Below, one piece after another: positions 45,404 to 58,202 of a DNA stretch of 64,000 nt. The stretch comes from Liquidambar formosana. Its lineage: Eukaryota; Streptophyta; Magnoliopsida; Saxifragales; Altingiaceae. Made by a program: the position numbers and the translations under genes. Position 1 is the first letter of the stretch. Each line of letters starts with the position of its first letter. Under the pieces are notes generated by a model, which made no database searches, had not been told where the DNA came from, and was given only the letters and a program-made list of their open reading frames with translations. The stretch covers positions 29,880,810-29,944,809 of the forward strand of contig CM077826.1 in NCBI GenBank assembly GCA_039720395.1. The letters run 5' to 3'.

Positions 45404-45560
45404 TCATGCATTGTAGGATTCTCTAGAAACAAATGTAGGATAAATCGTTCCTACGATCAGAACCAATTTTCAGGAAAATTTGTTTGTGCTATACCCCAAT
45501 CGATCAGGGTTAGATGCCGATCGATTGGTGCTTCTCCAAAGCCAAATTAGTTTATTTTTT

Positions 45561-45977
45561 AATTTGACTAGTCATTACCTATTGCGTCTATTTTGATTGC
45601 TATTGATCAATCACTTCTATGGATTCTTCATAACATCTGACATACAATGTTTATTTCTCAGATAATCATAATGTTAAAGCAATGTAATATTTTTTTTGAA
45701 CTATGCAAGAAAGAATCATCTTAGAAGTAGAGGTTTAAAGCATGAGATTTTAAGGGTATATAGACAAATGCCAACAGTTGTTGGAAGAGTGATTTTGTTT
45801 ACTTTAATTTTGAGATGGTGTTCAATAACATACTTACACAAGCCTTTTTTTTTTTGGGGGGGGGGGGGTTTAGGGGAGGTAGGAACAGCTTAGATCCTTA
45901 CACAAACCTTTTACCCCTATGGAAGAGGAGTAAAATACAAAACTGAATATATATACATATATATATATACAACTTTG
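45561..45977. other. Intergenic, no recognised feature
   Basis: Contains a T run followed by a G run (about 45847-45868). Confidence 0.45.
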
Positions 45978-46092
45978 TTCATGTGCGGGATATCTCGTAT
46001 AATCACAGCCATTCATGAGCGACACGCGTGCACCCACGAATCCACGGATGATCGTGATCGAATGGGATAGTTTGGGATATCCTGCACTTGAA
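45978..46092. mobile_element. GGGATATCC-type MITE
   Basis: The left end TTCATGTGCGGGATATC and the inverted right end TTCAAGTGCAGGATATC match. It is the inverted relative of 48853-48940 and is flanked by TA or CT/TA runs. Confidence 0.6.
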
Positions 46093-46548
46093 TAGCCATC
46101 TCTCTCTCTATATATACATATATATAGAGAAAGAGAGAGATAGAGCCATAGAGGTGTTATAAATAGGTTTATTTTTCCTATTTGTGAAGAGGACGTGACG
46201 GCGTGTGAGAGTAGTGTCAAAAGTGAAAAAGGGTAATTTAGGCATATAAAAATAAGGTCTTTTGACCTTTTACTTCCTTAAAGGCCAAAATAGTCATTTG
46301 TGTTCACAACTGTATAAGAGTTGTGGAAACATAAAAAAGAACTTTGGTAATAACACCACTTTAGAATTAATTTAGTTACTTCATACATTATTCTTTGATT
46401 AAGGGTAATTTTGGCATTTTTATGGGTTTTATGTATAGCATCATTCATTTCCGTTAGTCAAACTAATGGTCAATGGATGGAGGGGAGGTGAGTGTTAAAT
46501 TCATTAAATCTTAGGAGAGGTCAATGCAATCTATATATATACTTATAC
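46093..46548. other. Intergenic, no recognised feature
   Basis: Bases 46140-46480 contain runs like GGGTAATTTAGGCAT but no defined element. Confidence 0.4.
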
Positions 46549-46681
46549 TTTATACTGCCTATAAAAGTCTGTATCTTAGAAAAACTTTTGATTGACCATT
46601 ATACCCTTATTTTAAATTTTATATACTTATTTCCCCCATATTTAACTAATTAAAGAATGTCTATTTTCCAGCAAAAAAAGG

Positions 46682-46718
<37 letters not shown>

Positions 46719-46735
46719 AGAAAAAAGATAATGAC
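46549..46735 (+). mobile_element. Extra Helitron 5' terminal copy
   Basis: TATACTGCCTATAAAAGTC and about 180 following bases repeat the start of the Helitron at 46871, through GATAATGACGTCCACTTCAT (46728-46747). A run of about 33 A's is inserted (about 46683-46715). Confidence 0.55.
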
Positions 46736-46870
46736 GTCCACTTCATGAATTCTAAACCATGACTCTTAGCCATAAGAAAGAATTTTGACATATTGTGTTG
46801 AGCGTCCATTCTAATGACTTAAATAAACAAAAAGTAATAAATAATTAGATTTCCATGTTCTATATCTATA

Positions 46871-47837
46871 TCTATACTACCTATAAAAGTCTGTATCCTA
46901 AAAAAACTTTTGACCGACCATTACACCCTTATTTTAAATTTTAAGTATATCTTTAACCCTCATATTTAACCAATTAAGAATGTTTATTTTCTAGCGAAAA
47001 AGAAGGGGAAAAAAAAAAGAAGAGAAAAAAAGATAATGACGTCCACTTCATGAATTTTACATGGTCTCCACTATTATGCATGTCTCCTAGCTAACTTTTT
47101 ATTCCTACCATTATTCCTAGCCATGGAAGAAATTTCGACCTATTATCTTGAGCGTCCATTTTTAGTCTTGGTAGACATCCACTTTAATTTTGGTTCTAAC
47201 TAAAATTAAAAGGTGTAAAATTTGGAATCTGTATACTCACACGTTTAGCCTTGCCCTTTTCTCAAGGAATTTTGTGCATAGTGGGGTTTTGAATTGATCA
47301 AATGATCTACACATGACATTCAAGAGCTTTTTATTTCCACTTTATGTGGTTTTGTGGATGGAGAACATTCTTTGGATTTTTAGTGATTAAAAAAAGAAGT
47401 TTTTGGATTGAAAGATAACAAGTTTTAGATCAACTTGATTTTTTGTGTGCATGACCTATGTGGGAAGATTATCTAATCTAATGGTTGGTTTTACAAAATA
47501 TGAATTGAAGATATGTTATCTAAAAACTTGTTTAAGAATTTGTATAAAAAATTGTGTATGTTGATCGTAACCCTATATATATATACACGATGATGATTAG
47601 GTAAGCACGTGTTGATATAACTTATATCAACACCCGCATTGAGAGTTGTATTTTGTACATTAGTGGGATATGAGGTACATTGGACCAATGCAAGGGGTAC
47701 AACCCCCAATGCGTGATGCTGATATAACTTATATCAACACGTGTTGATGGGAACATAACCGTCTATTTATATATAATGAGAATTTATTAATTTTTATATA
47801 TATTTTATTATTTAGATACACGTGTGCCCATATCTAG
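46871..47837 (+). mobile_element. Short non-autonomous Helitron
   Basis: It starts TCTATACTACCTATAAAAG after an A. It ends with the palindrome ACACGTGT (47818-47825), then GCCCATATCTAG followed by T. TC..CTAG ends and A/T insertion fit Helitrons. It is 967 bp without a coding region. Its last third shares TAGATCAACTTGATTTTTT with 63135-63445. Confidence 0.65.
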
Positions 47838-48494
47838 TTTTTTCAAATGTCCGAAGAGGATAGTGTTATTTTATCAAAAGGTAAATTACATTAAGACCCC
47901 TTCTAAGATCTGACAATTACAGATAGACCCCTCACGTTTCTAAAATGACATTAACACCCCCTACTTTACAAATAAACTATAAAGAGACCCCCTCCCTCTA
48001 ACAGCCATCCATTGGTCCATTAAAAAAAAGTGATGTCATGCTCAATTTTTTTAAAATACCCTAACTACCCTTATTGGATGACAACTCCCATGTTAATTGC
48101 ATATAACTAATTAGTCTAACATATTCATCTAGCACATTAGAATTTATTTTTTGTTGATAAACAAATAATATAATATATATATATATAATAAAAATACTAA
48201 AAAGCTTAAATTTTTTGTCCAACTGATGTGGCAGTTGTCAAATTTTCTCATTGGAGATAATTATTTATTTAACTAAACATTTAATTGATTTTCCAGCTTG
48301 GCACCTCATTTGAGTAAGTAGATTTGGGTAAAAAAAATTGGGCTATATAGCATTGCTTATATGTAGAAATAAATTAAAAGAATAATTACAATGGGGAAAA
48401 AGCAAAAGAAAATTATGAAAAGAAGAAAAAATGGGGTGAAAATAAAATTTAAATAAGGACAAAACAAGAAAATTTCTATGTAAAAGGAAAAAGG

Positions 48495-48525
<31 letters not shown>

Positions 48526-48529
48526 CAAT

Positions 48530-48810
48530 CCTTCTATTATCAGGTGTACTTGATGCAATTTTCCAAAACTCTTATGTGAGACTCGTATTTGGCCAAATCA
48601 ACTGTTGGATTAAATTTGATTCATATGTTGATCATACATGCAAAAAATAAAGTTGATGTAAGATTAAGATCCAGCTGTTTCATTTGAAATGTTCATAAAT
48701 AAGCGATTGTTATTAATTAAAAAAATGCACATTTTGGATTGAATAATAGTCAATCTCAAATCAACTTGATTTTGGAATGGGGCGCCTACATGAAAAGGCT
48801 ATCTATCTAT
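48530..48810 (+). repeat. Dispersed repeat, copy 1 (second copy 63135-63445)
   Basis: It shares CAAAACTCTTAyGTG, GTATTTGGCCAAA, CAACTGTTGGATTAAATTT and ATCAACTTGATTTT in order with 63135-63445. A shorter match lies at about 47400-47490. It probably is a Helitron 3' module. Confidence 0.65.
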
Positions 48811-48852
48811 CTATCTATCTAACTATTTGTGTGTGTGTGGGGGGGGGGGTTG

Positions 48853-48940
48853 TTCAAGTGCGGGATATCCCAAACTATCCTATTCAATCACGGACGGTTG
48901 TGATCGTACAAGATATCCGAGATATCCCGTATATGATGAA
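48853..48940. mobile_element. GGGATATCC-type MITE next to a TA run
   Basis: The left end TTCAAGTGCGGGATATCC and the right end GATATCCCGTATATGATGAA are inverted matches. It is related to 45978-46092, and a G run precedes it. Confidence 0.6.
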
Positions 48941-48953
48941 AGCTATATATATG

Positions 48954-51900
48954 TGTGAACCATAGGTTTCGATAAGGGGGAAGGAAACCTTCTTTTAAAA
49001 AGACTTGTAGAAATTTAAATGAATAAAAATCTCGTTTTTAAAAGGTTCACAAAAACAAACAAATAAGGAGTCGCTACCTCATTTTTTAAGGAAAAAAGGA
49101 AAACCATAAAAGTGTTTTAAAGGAAACCTTTAAAAACAAAACAAATGACTCTGATCAAGGAAAAGCAGGTCTTAACAAAATAAAAGAGGATTCAGAGACT
49201 AAGTTACGATGTGGGAAGGTTCTAGGAAACATCCTGTAGGCACCCACATCGCCCCAAAATGGGTCTCCGGATTTATATGGGCTATTTCAATCACTTCCTA
49301 ATTAGTCACCATACATATGTAAAGAATCATCCATAATCATTCATTCATTCATAAACAGCCATAAAGCATGTAAACATTCATGAACAAATAAAAGAGATAT
49401 GGAAAGCATGTAAGAAAGATAGAGAATAAGAAACAGATCCATCCTACTCCTCTAGTAATCACATGTAATGGATAAATGAATAAGCAATGAGTCCATCCTA
49501 CTCCTCTAGTAAATATGTGATGGATAAATGAATAAGCATGGGTCCATCCTACTCCTCTAGCAAATATGTGATGGACAAATGGATAAAAGAAAGAAAAAAG
49601 AAAGAAAAAGAAAACCTAAGATATTTAGTATCCTAGGGCGGATTTGAACATCAAATGAGCACCTACGTACCTTACATGCAAAGATGTAAGAATCAAAGTC
49701 TACGTAGTTCGATTGGGAAGGGGTTACTCCCTTTACAATGAATTATAAACCCTAAGTTTCTATTAAAAGAAAAGAAGAGTTTAAAAAGAAGAAGAATTTC
49801 CACAAAAAAAAGGAATTTGAGAAAAGATAGAATTCGAAAAGAAATAGAACTCTTGTCCAAAAAGAAGTTTGAGAAAAATAGAGTTTGAGAAGAGATAGAA
49901 CTCTTATTCAAAAAGGAGTTTAAGAAAAGTAGAATTCTAAAAGAGATAGGACTCTTATTCAAAAAGGATTTTAAGAAAAATAGAATTCTAAAAGAGATAG
50001 AACTCTTATTTAAAAAGGATTTTAAAAAGAATAGAAAATATGGAAACTTAACAATTACAATCCAAAGTAAAGAAAATAACCTAAGAGAGGGAGAAGTGAA
50101 CAAAACAAAACAAAACTCACCATGAACCACTTACCATATGCTAAACAATCCCAAAACATCGGGAAATCAGCAGTTAATCACCCAATGTATTCTATAGGGC
50201 AATTATTAAGCTCAAACCAACCATATTCATGCTCAAATCATCATTAGAAAGACTAATTCAAATCTGGACAGAATACTAAATATGCATATAATGACCTAAT
50301 ACTCATGCAAAGAACAAAAATCAAAAGAGAAACAAAATCCTAATATGCTCTAAAGACCCTAACATGCATAAAACTATTAAAATCATGCCAAATATGAATT
50401 ATTATGATGAAAATATCATAAAACAATCCAAAACATGAAGAGAAAACAACAACTAAAGCTTTAGATAAACACCTTATGTAAGCATGTGAATTAATCATTC
50501 TTACGGTGAGCTTTTTTAAGAACTATCCTAAGATAATTCTACGTAGAAATCACTCCATATGAATGAGTTCTTCCCATATCCTACGTAAAATATATGTCTA
50601 AGAATGCAAATAAACTCATAACGCACTTAAACACATTCCAAAAAGTACCTATGCATAACCTCATCCTTTAGGGACGATAATTATCTTCTAAAAGGATAAT
50701 CATCCATACACTTACGAAGATGAAACTTACATAGCAAGTGTCCTATACAAAAGATGCTTAAAATCATGCAACTAATTGAACCATGAAGAGAAAACAAACC
50801 AAACAAACCATCAAAATTTCAGTGCAAAGTGCACCCCCTATCCTAGAGAGAACTAATCCAACAACAAGCAATTCACAATTTCTACTCTAATAGCATGCTT
50901 TAACATCATATTTGAATCACATAAACTCTTAAATATAGAGTACATATGATTCCTAATTCAATACTAAGCCATAACTATGCAGAGAATGGAGTAGAAGAAG
51001 AAGAAATCGAAAAAAAAAAGAATAAGGGTACTTACAACAAAGCAAAGGTCATTGCTGCGTTCTTCCTTCTTGTTGGACTTGATTGCCTTCTAGTTCCTCT
51101 TCAAAATTGCAGTAGAAAGCCTCCTCTAAGTGATATGGGTGTGTGCAAATTCGTTCTCCCTAGCTTTCTTATGAATATGAAGTGTAAAAGTCCTCTATGC
51201 TGATGAATGAGCCTCTATTTATAGACAAGCAACCATATGAACCAATGGTTGAGATTAATTCACCATAAAACCAATCTAAGGCTATTATTAAATCCCCTAG
51301 ATGTTGGACAACTCAAAATCACATCCCAATAGGTTTAGAACACTTTTGGAAGAAGGAAATTCGGAGTAAAAGAGTCCAAAATCGTCAAAACTTCAAAACA
51401 TGACAAAACAATACGGAGCTCCCGGGTGACCGATTGGCCCCAACCAGTCCAACTGGTTGGTGAACCGGTCCAACCGGTTAAGCCCAATCGGTCACCCAAG
51501 ACAAAACTCAGGTTTTCAAGTTTTTGAGGATTTCTGACCCGTTTTGGACTCCTAACTTTAAACGGACTTAAATTCTTCAATTTAACTTCGATTTGAGTGA
51601 TTTAAAAGCCAAAATTTCAAGGATTCAATGTAGAATAAGTCTAGAATATTATTGGAACAAAAATCTCTGACCACGGTTAAGTGGCTGGGTTTTCAAGAGG
51701 CGGTTAACCAAAAAATAGTAAATTAGCCATAGAGTAATATGGTTGAACCAATCCAAAACCTATTCAACAATTAAATTGGCACTTCAAATAGGTTCATTAC
51801 ATCATTTTAAGATCAATGGAACAACCCGGAGCGAGTTTTGAGGTCAATTGGGAAATATACGAAGTAAAAGACCTAAATTGCCCTTCAAGTCACAAAAGTT

Positions 51901-52145
51901 CTAATTAATTATCCAAACCTATCTGGAATTGAACCAAATTTGACAAACATATTCAAAATGATCCTAGAAACTAAATGTAAGTGATGAGACTCAGCAATGA
52001 AACAAAGACATGCATGCAATAATGACCTATTCTCCTAAGGCTTAAAAGGGCAAAAGTGTCCTTTAATGTTTAGGGACTCCTAAATGCTTCTAAACCTAAC
52101 CAAATGCTATCATGAACTTATGGGGGTGAAAGTGGGGTGTCTACA
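48954..52145 (-). repeat. 3' LTR of the gag-only element
   Basis: 3192 bp, plus-strand ends TGTGAACCATAGG and GGGGTGTCTACA (TGTAGACACCCC on the minus strand). It includes small hairpins around GGATAATCATCC and a CCGGTT-rich cassette (51420-51500). The ORFs at 49693-50130 and 50946-51203 repeat in the other LTR and are not genes. Confidence 0.85.
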
Positions 52146-52479
52146 GATGCCCCTCATTGGTGGAGTTTGCTTCACAAACGGTACCAATGTTAGAAAAGAC
52201 AGCCCATTTTCATAAGAAGAAGATAGAGAATCAAAAGAATATATGAATCTTCATCGGTATTCACTGGGGAAATTCATAATCAAACAACCATAGATGACTA
52301 ATCATTAATAATCATCTAAAGGTAAGTAGTCAATATGATGTGTTCACATCGTATATCAAATTATAATCAGAGCTCATGTAATCCAGACATTATATGAGTC
52401 CAAATCAATACCCACACAATCATGATAAGAAAATCTCTTTAGTAAGAATCAATACTCATGTAATGAGAATCAAACATCT

Positions 52480-53125
52480 TATGCCCTAAACAAGTAGAAG
52501 TCAATACTTGGAATGGGTAAGGGTTAATACCCAGGATGAGTAGGGGTAAGTACTCTAAGTAAAGGTCAAAACTCGAGGTGAGTAAAAGTCAATACTTGGA
52601 GAGAATACAGATCAGTATTCGGAGTGAAGGTCATCGCTCGAGGTGAGTAAGGGTCAATACTTGAAAGGAGTAGGGTTCAGTATTCAAAGTGATGGTTAAC
52701 ACTTGGAGTGAGTAAAGGTCAATACTCTGAGAGAATACAGATTAGTATTTAGAGTGAGTATGGGTAAATACTCGCGATGAGTAGGGATCAATACTCGAAG
52801 AACACCAAGATATCGCATAAGCAGAAGTCAATGCCTATGTTGGAAAACTAACACAATAGTATATGAATGGAGGAAACATACTATAGGAGTAGGGATCAAT
52901 ACTCAGGATGAGTAGGGGTAACTACTCAAGATAAGTGAGGGTCAACACCTAGGATGAATAAGAGTCAATATTCCAAGCCAGCAAGAGTCAATACTCGAGA
53001 GATAACTATGGGTAAATACTCTAAATGAGTGAAGGTCAACACTCAAGATGAATAATAATCAATATTCTAAATGAGCATGGGTTAATGCTCGAGATGAGCA
53101 TGGGTAAATACTCATGGGGGAGCCT
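52480..53125. repeat. Degenerate short tandem array, unit about 20-30 bp
   Basis: About 25 variants of GAGTAAGGGTCAATACTCG, spaced mostly 20-30 bp apart, lie just inside the 3' LTR. The unit is not conserved enough to be a CRISPR repeat, and spacers are absent. Confidence 0.75.
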
Positions 53126-53542
53126 AATAAGACACTCGTAGGAGTCACTACCCATAAAACAGGAATGGTGTGAGGACAAAGCCAACACCACATGAAGAGA
53201 AACTCTCGATCACATGGCAATGGGTACAAATCAATCCCCAATGGAGAAAACTAGTCAAATATGCTCATAGGAAAATGAATATAAAAAACTCAACGAACAC
53301 TCACTTCACTAATGCATATTAATAAATCATTTATGGTAAAACACATCAACCAATCAATCAACTCAAGTAAAAATTGATTCACATAGATTCATTAGCACAG
53401 GTTCAAAGGCATGCATAGAAAGATAAACTAGAAAGTGGCTTTTCAAACCTTTCATTATTCTTTTTTGCCTTCTTTTTGTTTTAAAGACAACCTTAAGGAC
53501 ACCCTTACATACTTAGCACAGTCATGGAGCCCCCTTTTTTCT

Positions 53543-53545
<3 letters not shown>

Positions 53546-53587
<42 letters not shown>
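53546..53587. repeat. TA microsatellite
   Basis: Long TA run inside the gag-only element. Confidence 0.9.
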
Positions 53588-53590
<3 letters not shown>

Positions 53591-53714
53591 ATTTATAAAT
53601 GTCGAGCAAACTCTTAAAGAAATAATGCACTTCAGGAGGTATAAATTAAACCCATGATTCCTTTTCATGGTGTAAAGATAGAACGAACACTCCCCTCCTT
53701 TCTTCCCATTTCCT

Positions 53715-54750
53715 TTTAAGAACCTTAACTTTTGCCTAGATTGCCCTTTTTGGGTTTTCAATCTAGCGGGTTGCCTTAATTTTTGCCTAGGTTGCCCTTT
53801 CAGGTTTTCAACCTAGTAGGCTTTTCTTTTCCTTATTTTCTTCATTTTCTTTTCTTTTCTTTTCACACTTCTTGAATCACGCAAAACTACCCCAATGACA
53901 AAGTCTCATGCCCCTTTTGTTCATGAAAAATAATCTACCTTCAAGTTCACAAAGTGCCAGGTTTATTCTTCTTCAGTTATCACATTCGATCTTTCTTCAA
54001 CAAACCAAGCCAAACAAATCATTCCCCAACTTTATGGAGTCTCATGCCCATTTCTTCTAAGATTTTGCAAAATGCCTCCAACATAACAGAACTCAACCCA
54101 ATAAATCTCATGCTCCATTTCTTCAGGCAAATCAAATAATTCCATAGTGGCTACCACTGCCCCTTTTCCATCATTAAATCTATGACAAGAGTCTAAGTTA
54201 AGAATATAAGATGACCAAATCCAATGGACCCTAGCAATGGATCATGATAAGTAAGAATTCTCGATGAACAAAGCCAATGACCATTGAAGACACATAGTCA
54301 AGGAAAACAACAAACAAAGGAGGATAAGAAGAACAAAACAAGAACGAATGAGGAAAATGAAGAGAAAGAATAATCATATTAACTCTCTTAGTGGCATGTA
54401 GTATTTTAAGCTTATTAGTTTAATAAACAAAACTGCTTTTTCTTAACTCAATCACAAAGAATTGCTTTTAATAATTAGTTATATGCAAAACCTCTTCTTA
54501 CTCTCTTCTCTTTTTTTTTTTTTTTTTTTTTTTTCTTTCAATGAATTGGACCGCACCCAAAGTGACTTTATGGGCTGCTTACGTATGTCCACTTTAATCT
54601 CATGAGAACACAAAATCAATGCAAACAAACAATCTTTTCCTTTTAGTGGAGAATCAGGTCTTCATAGTTCATCACATTTATCATCCATTTTTTCAACGCC
54701 CTAACTTTTGCCTAGGTCGCCTTTGTAGGTTTTCGACCTAGCGGGCTTAA
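53715..54750. repeat. Three dispersed copies of a 50-bp word
   Basis: Copies at about 53720, 53773 and 54700 read AACTTTTGCCTAGrTTGCC, a short gap, then GGTTTTCrACCTAGCGGG. The region between holds T-rich runs (54509-54535) and no coding sequence. Confidence 0.65.
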
Positions 54751-55631
54751 GCTTTACACATAACCACATAGGGACCACCCCCACTTGGCTTGGACTCTTT
54801 TTTGCGTTCCTCGAACGGTTGGTGTAGTCTTCTTGATCACAAAGTCTTCTTTTGATTGCACTTGATCTTCTTTAGTGCTCTTAAATGTATGTATGTTGAT
54901 CTATCCACTCTCTTTCTTCTTCAATTTTTTTCATTGAATTTTTTTCTTTTCTTTTTTTTTTTTTGCTTTTTTTTTTTATTTTATAGAAAGAGAGTGGTAG
55001 ATCATTTCTAAAAATCTGAGCTTTGTAGTAAGTTTCTTCTTTCATTCATCCTTACAGGACTTCAAAATTTCCTTTATTGGCTTGATAACTCTTTGGTCTT
55101 CATGCGATGGAGTGGGAGAGCGGTCTCCATGTTTACCATTTAAGCTCTTCATTATTTCCAAGTTAATCAATTATAGTTTATTCATTATTTATTGTCCAAT
55201 CCCTTTGCTTATTAAGCATGAAAGGGGTTCACTGAGCTTTTAGGAAATATTTTCATGCCACTTTGATTGTCAATTGATTGATGAGAAGAATGAGAAAGCG
55301 AAACTATTGAAATGCAACATTTTATTAGATAAAGGAAAACCTATACTTCAAAAGCAGACATTAAAAAGCACTAAATAGTTACGATAGACTCAAAAGCAAC
55401 TAGCTAGGAGGAAATGGACTTAATAGCATACTCAAAAGACCTAAAACCATGGAATCTTGCAAGACACAAGAAACCAACAAAATAAAACCCAAAAGACAAA
55501 TCCTAAGTCTACTTCAAACCAGACAAACCTAGACTTTTCATTATAGATAGTCATGATGGAATTGGTGCAAAAACAAGCACTAAATGGAGTATCAGGTGGT
55601 CACCATCTTCTTCAACTATTGTCCACCTTAT

Positions 55632-57032
55632 TTAGAATGAATGATTGGATGCCTTAGGTGGAGAAATAATTCCTTTGTCAAAGAGGTCTTGGATCTCATG
55701 TTTCAACCTTGGACATCGATCAGTGCTATGCCCCTTGCCTTGATGAAAGTCACAATACTTATTCTCTTTAAAACGACAGGGCAATGGATTGGGTAACAAT
55801 GCTGGGTCAAGAGGTTGAAGCAAACCTTTCACCTTCAACTTCTCAAAAGCATCACTTAATGGCATGTGAAGTTCAGTGAAATGGCGAGACTGTTGGGGAG
55901 ATATGGTATTGACGTCTCCATGAGTCTTTCCACTGTTTCCTGATCGGGAATTCTTTGATTGCTCCTCTTCCTTAATTGTACCATCACCAATGGCATCTTC
56001 TACTTGAGTTCCAGCTCTAACCAAAGCTTTGAAGTTTGGGAAATAGCTTGCAAACATATGTTTATGGTAAATAGGAAGAAGGTTCTTGACTACCATTTGA
56101 ATTTGCTCTTCTTCATTGGGCCGGTTCGCCATTTGAGAGGCCTTAAGTCTCTATCTAGTGATGAAGGAGGAGAAGGTCTCATTTGTATCTCATTTGTAGC
56201 TTGCTTAGTGGTCTCCAAGTCACGACAGGTCACATCCACCTCTACATTGTATTTGTAGTGATCAGAGAACTCCATACAAACATCTTCCCAAGTTTGAGTT
56301 TTAGACTCATCCAAGTTTAGAAACCATCGAATAGATGATCCACTCAAAGATTCATGGAACAATTGGGCTATCAACTCTTTAGTAGCCCCACGGGGTTGTA
56401 TAGCACGAACATATATCTTTAAATGGGTTTTGGGGCAACCAGTCCCATCGAATTTCTCTAACTCAGGCATCTTGAATGAAGTAGGAAACCTTGCTTGGGG
56501 AAAGAGGGATAAGGTATGAATATCCACAAAATCATCAGTACGGCGAATACCCTTCAAAGTCTTTTCCATAGCCACAATCCTTGTAGCCATCAGCTTTTAG
56601 TCATCGGTCATAGGAGGGGTTATGATGGGTGATATGATGGGGATGGAAGTGGATGATTGGTTGTAGATGGTGACTTAGGTATTATGTGGTGGAAGTTGGG
56701 TGTAAAATGGGGATTGATTCTGAGGTGGAGGTTGGGTATGTGGTGGGTGACTTTGTGGTGGAAGTTAATTGTATGGTGGATTGGGTGATGGAGTTTGGGC
56801 TTGGGCCGATGGGTTGGATTGGTTTGGGGGAATATTGTGGATAAGGATAGGAGCACGGTTATTGATATCTTGTGCCATTCTAATTGAAGTCTTAGATTTT
56901 ACCGACACCTCTTCCAACTTTCCCAATATGTCATTCAATAGCCTTTCAATCCTCCGTGGGTCCAGCAGAATTCCCAGAAGCAGATCTCTTTTCAGATGTA
57001 GTCGGATTACCCAATGAAAAAGTCTCATCCAT
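55632..57032 (-). pseudogene. gag: Decayed Gypsy-type gag
   Basis: On the minus strand it starts with ATG at 57032 (MDETFSLGNP). It passes a proline/asparagine-rich segment, then MPELEKFDGTGCPKTHL and WEDVCMEFSDHY (retrotransposon gag core). It ends with the zinc-knuckle-like CDFHQGKGHSTDRC (55754-55713), LKHEIQDLFDKGII. The knuckle and IQDLiD.G.I tail are typical of Tat/Ogre-like plant Gypsy gags (inference). Breaks: an 11-bp tandem duplication (56176-56197) shifts the frame, an in-frame TAG follows it, and there is at least one shift near the N-terminus. Not functional as read. Confidence 0.8.
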
Positions 57033-58181
57033 GGTGAGGTCTTGTTCGGAGTTTATTCTAATTAGACGACCGAATGAATCACGGGTTCAAGCCTAGCACT
57101 TTCCTTTAAAACAAATTTCCCTTTTAGAGGATGCCCAAAAATTTTTTTACTTTTTTTTTAAAAAAAAGAAAAAGAAAAAAACAAGGTCCATAATTGCACT
57201 TTGTACAAAAGGGTTCAATCCTATAGGGCATGCCCCTAGTTAGACAATTCAACCTTAAATGGACTTTGGGTCCAAAGGTGAAATGACATCCTAAAGGTAG
57301 AGAGTAAACACTTAACCTTAGACCTTAGCCATTAACTACAATTGAAACAATTAAGCACTCACATTTCCTAAGACTATGACAACATGGTGATGCAACCACT
57401 AATGGTGGACAAAAGAATTAGGCTCAAACTTAACATACCCCTAGTTGGACGCTTCATCCTTAAAGGTGCCCCTTGGGGCAAGGAATAAAGTGACATATTA
57501 AGGGTATGTAGGCCTATTAATTTTAGAGTCATGTTACCCATTAGAATTAACCACCCACTTAGCATTCATTCATAATCCCAATCTCATTCAAGAGCAAGAG
57601 CCTAGATCACTGTATTAAGGGCTTGTTTCATCTTCTTAAAGAATCATGACATGAATTGCATTGCCATTCATTCCATTCGCATTCATTCCCACAACACACA
57701 TTCATGCCACACATACATTCATTCTATACATACATTCTCTCTATACATGTATTCATTCCATAAGCATGGTGACTTTAAGTTAGGCAAGTCCATGTGTCCT
57801 AAACAGTCCACTATATGCACTAAAAGGGTAGGATAGTGTCCCTTACTTGCTTGAACCAACTATATACCTATCACATGTGGCATGAGGGATGCCGCGTGAG
57901 TCAAGTGGTACGTGTTGATCCATTTAATATACCCAAGGGTGGAACCCAAGGATACATGGCAAGAGGAGTTGATAGCTTTGCAAACATGACACCCGAGAAC
58001 AAAGGGAAACGGAGTCAAGGCTAGGCCAATCAAAAAGGCAAGGATATATCGACCTATCATTTAAATGTAATTGCGCACACAATGCAATAAAGTAAGAACA
58101 CATTCAAGCATATGCAAGTGATTGATTTTAATTTAAGTAATTAAATTAGCCCATATAAATTACTTAAGTCTAGTCCACTAA

Positions 58182-58199
58182 TCCCCAGTGGAGTCACCA
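58182..58199 (-). other. Primer-binding site of the gag-only element
   Basis: The minus strand reads TGGTGACTCCACTGGGGA, three bases inside the 5' LTR edge. Its complement ends in CCA as a tRNA 3' end should. Ogre/Tat elements use a tRNA-Arg primer; that identity is plausible but unchecked. Confidence 0.65.
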
Positions 58200-58202
58200 G
58201 AC

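Noticed and set aside
49693..50130. 145-codon ORF with repeated FLKSFLNKSSISFRIL segments
   Set aside because: It is inside the LTR and comes from an AAAGATAGAACTCTTATTCA-like tandem repeat; the other LTR has a shorter version.
52480..53125. CRISPR-like array
   Set aside because: Units are degenerate and contiguous with no unique spacers, and the context is a plant retrotransposon.
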